Made by a program: the position numbers and the translations under genes. A stretch of 64,000 nt of DNA from M55B112 sp040903745 (GTDB lineage Bacteria > Bacteroidota > Bacteroidia > Bacteroidales > GCA-2748055): assembly GCA_040903745.1 (NCBI GenBank), contig JBBDUV010000075.1, forward strand, positions 1 to 64,000. Reading direction: 5' to 3'. Positions within the stretch are counted from its first letter, which is position 1. Each line of letters begins with the position of its first letter. Positions 63,258-64,000 of this stretch are shown piece after piece. The notes under the pieces are model-generated. The model did no database searches and was not told where the DNA came from. It saw nothing but the letters and a program-made list of their open reading frames with translations.

Positions 63258-63733
63258 TGGCTGACCAGGACCACAGGGAATATCCGCCATTGATCAGGGA
63301 GGGCTACCAGCCCAGCGTCCCCCCTTACCCAATCAAATGTCCGGATATTCCCTCGGGATCAGCGTACTTTTTTAACAGCGGAAGTGGGTTGCGATATGAG
63401 GTTCTTTTCGCTAAAAAGAGGGACAATTACCTGGAAAATATTATCAACTTCAGTGTACTCAATGATGAATTTGAGGACGAGTACAGTGAAACCAACCGCG
63501 GGGAAGTTTACCGGGTAATTGCAACAGTAATAGAAATCATAAGGATTTACCACCATTACCATGCCTACTCGTCCAGCTATGAATTCAGCGGAGAATTCAA
63601 AGATCAGAATGATGGTGGTGAAGCCAGCAAAAGAACTATGCTTTATTACCGAAAAGCCAGGCAGATAATGCATGCTGACTGGACAACTGAGCTATGTGGC
63701 AACAAAGTAGTGGTTTTCAGAAAAAGGAGATGA
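63257..63733 (+). CDS. hypothetical protein coupled to radA
   Basis: 158 residues of mixed composition, starting MADQDHREYPPLIREGYQP; no signal peptide or membrane helix. The core FNSGSGLRYEVLFAKKRDNYLENIINFSVLNDEFEDEY looks alpha/beta, and VYRVIATVIEIIRIYHHYHAY is a helix. It resembles conserved Bacteroidota hypotheticals but I know no function. It shares one base with radA (TAATG) and is 1 base before an ABC-transporter gene, so it is co-transcribed. Confidence 0.65.
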   Translation: MADQDHREYPPLIREGYQPSVPPYPIKCPDIPSGSAYFFNSGSGLRYEVLFAKKRDNYLENIINFSVLNDEFEDEYSETNRGEVYRVIATVIEIIRIYHHYHAYSSSYEFSGEFKDQNDGGEASKRTMLYYRKARQIMHADWTTELCGNKVVVFRKRR

Positions 63734-63734
63734 C

Positions 63735-64000
63735 ATGAAGGATCTTTTACTGAAGATATCCGACCTGGAGATCAAGACTGGGAAAAAGACACTTGTGAAC
63801 AATGTGTCTCTCGGTATCTACCGGAAAACCATTACCGGACTGGTGGGAGAGTCAGGATCCGGAAAAACATTGACTGCATTATCCGTTCTCAGACTATTGC
63901 CTGCAGGGGTTGAAACAACTGCAGGCAACATCTCATTCTATGATGCCAGCGGAGTAACCGACCTTTTATCGGTTCCAATGAAACAGCTGAACAAGATAAG
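63735..64000 (+). CDS. ABC transporter ATP-binding protein, peptide/nickel type (cut by window end)
   Basis: The first 88 codons of a longer gene; the window ends before the stop. It reads MKDLLLKISDLEIKTGKKTL and then the Walker A GESGSGKTLTALSVLRLLP, with an oligopeptide/nickel-type continuation (SFYDASGVTDLLSVP). AAAAAGGAGATGAC lies just before the ATG, one of the few clear Shine-Dalgarno-like sites. The family is DppD/OppD-like; partner permease genes would be outside the window. Confidence 0.8.
   Translation, partial: MKDLLLKISDLEIKTGKKTLVNNVSLGIYRKTITGLVGESGSGKTLTALSVLRLLPAGVETTAGNISFYDASGVTDLLSVPMKQLNKI

Overview
The window looks like a chromosomal segment of a Bacteroidota bacterium, probably Bacteroidales or Marinilabiliales. 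The signs are PorX and PorW (type IX secretion regulators), the gliding lipoprotein GldH beside RicT and HolB, a TonB-dependent receptor with a CarboxypepD-like domain, DUF4270/DUF6146-type proteins, and many promoters of the Bacteroidota form TAnnTTTG. Genes use few Shine-Dalgarno sites, and most are housekeeping or cell-envelope genes. I saw no tRNA, rRNA, CRISPR array or phage.

Layout. 0-3.4 kb: a broken outer-membrane protein gene, an SLC12-like cation/chloride transporter and two small genes. 3.4-8.5 kb: a DUF4143 relic, then a surface-polysaccharide block in which a nucleotidyltransferase and an SDR converge on a wzz-wzy-methyltransferase operon. 8.9-12.7 kb: small genes, a hairpin repeat and a patatin/Omp85 protein. 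12.8-19.9 kb: visibly more G+C-rich genes, namely an FAD enzyme, a GtrB-like glycosyltransferase and a large membrane protein, then the threonine-degradation pair tdh-kbl. An AT-richer toxin-antitoxin module sits between them, framed by two 124-bp copies of the tdh 5' end.

19.9-27.3 kb: B12-dependent ribonucleotide reductase, a TonB receptor and Kdo transferase. 27.4-36.4 kb: a long leftward run, mrp-nifU-porW-porX-tsaE-ald-putP-kdtA. 36.5-40.5 kb: a leftward group, holB-ricT-gldH-trmB-ATL. 40.5-48.2 kb: pgk, a LuxE-like ligase, an orphan LytTR regulator, yraN-ldcA, metG and a SPOR protein. 48.4-54.7 kb: a nucleotide-sugar operon matching the UDP-GlcNAc(3NAc)A pathway (WbpE/D/B/A-like) plus galE and rmlB. 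54.7-58.8 kb: glmS, a DUF4270 lipoprotein and a one-domain glycogen-synthase homologue run leftward, divergent from panC-panD-flippase-like-hldE2. A second copy of the hairpin repeat precedes radA, an unknown gene and a cut-off ABC transporter gene.

Together the genes build and export envelope glycans (nucleotide sugars, polymerase, chain-length control, LPS inner-core enzymes) and control the type IX secretion system, mixed with core metabolism and translation. The most notable non-gene structures are the toxin-antitoxin insertion that duplicates a host gene's 5' end, the two-copy hairpin element at about 9.7 and 61.8 kb, and a 29-bp inverted repeat at about 36.4 kb.
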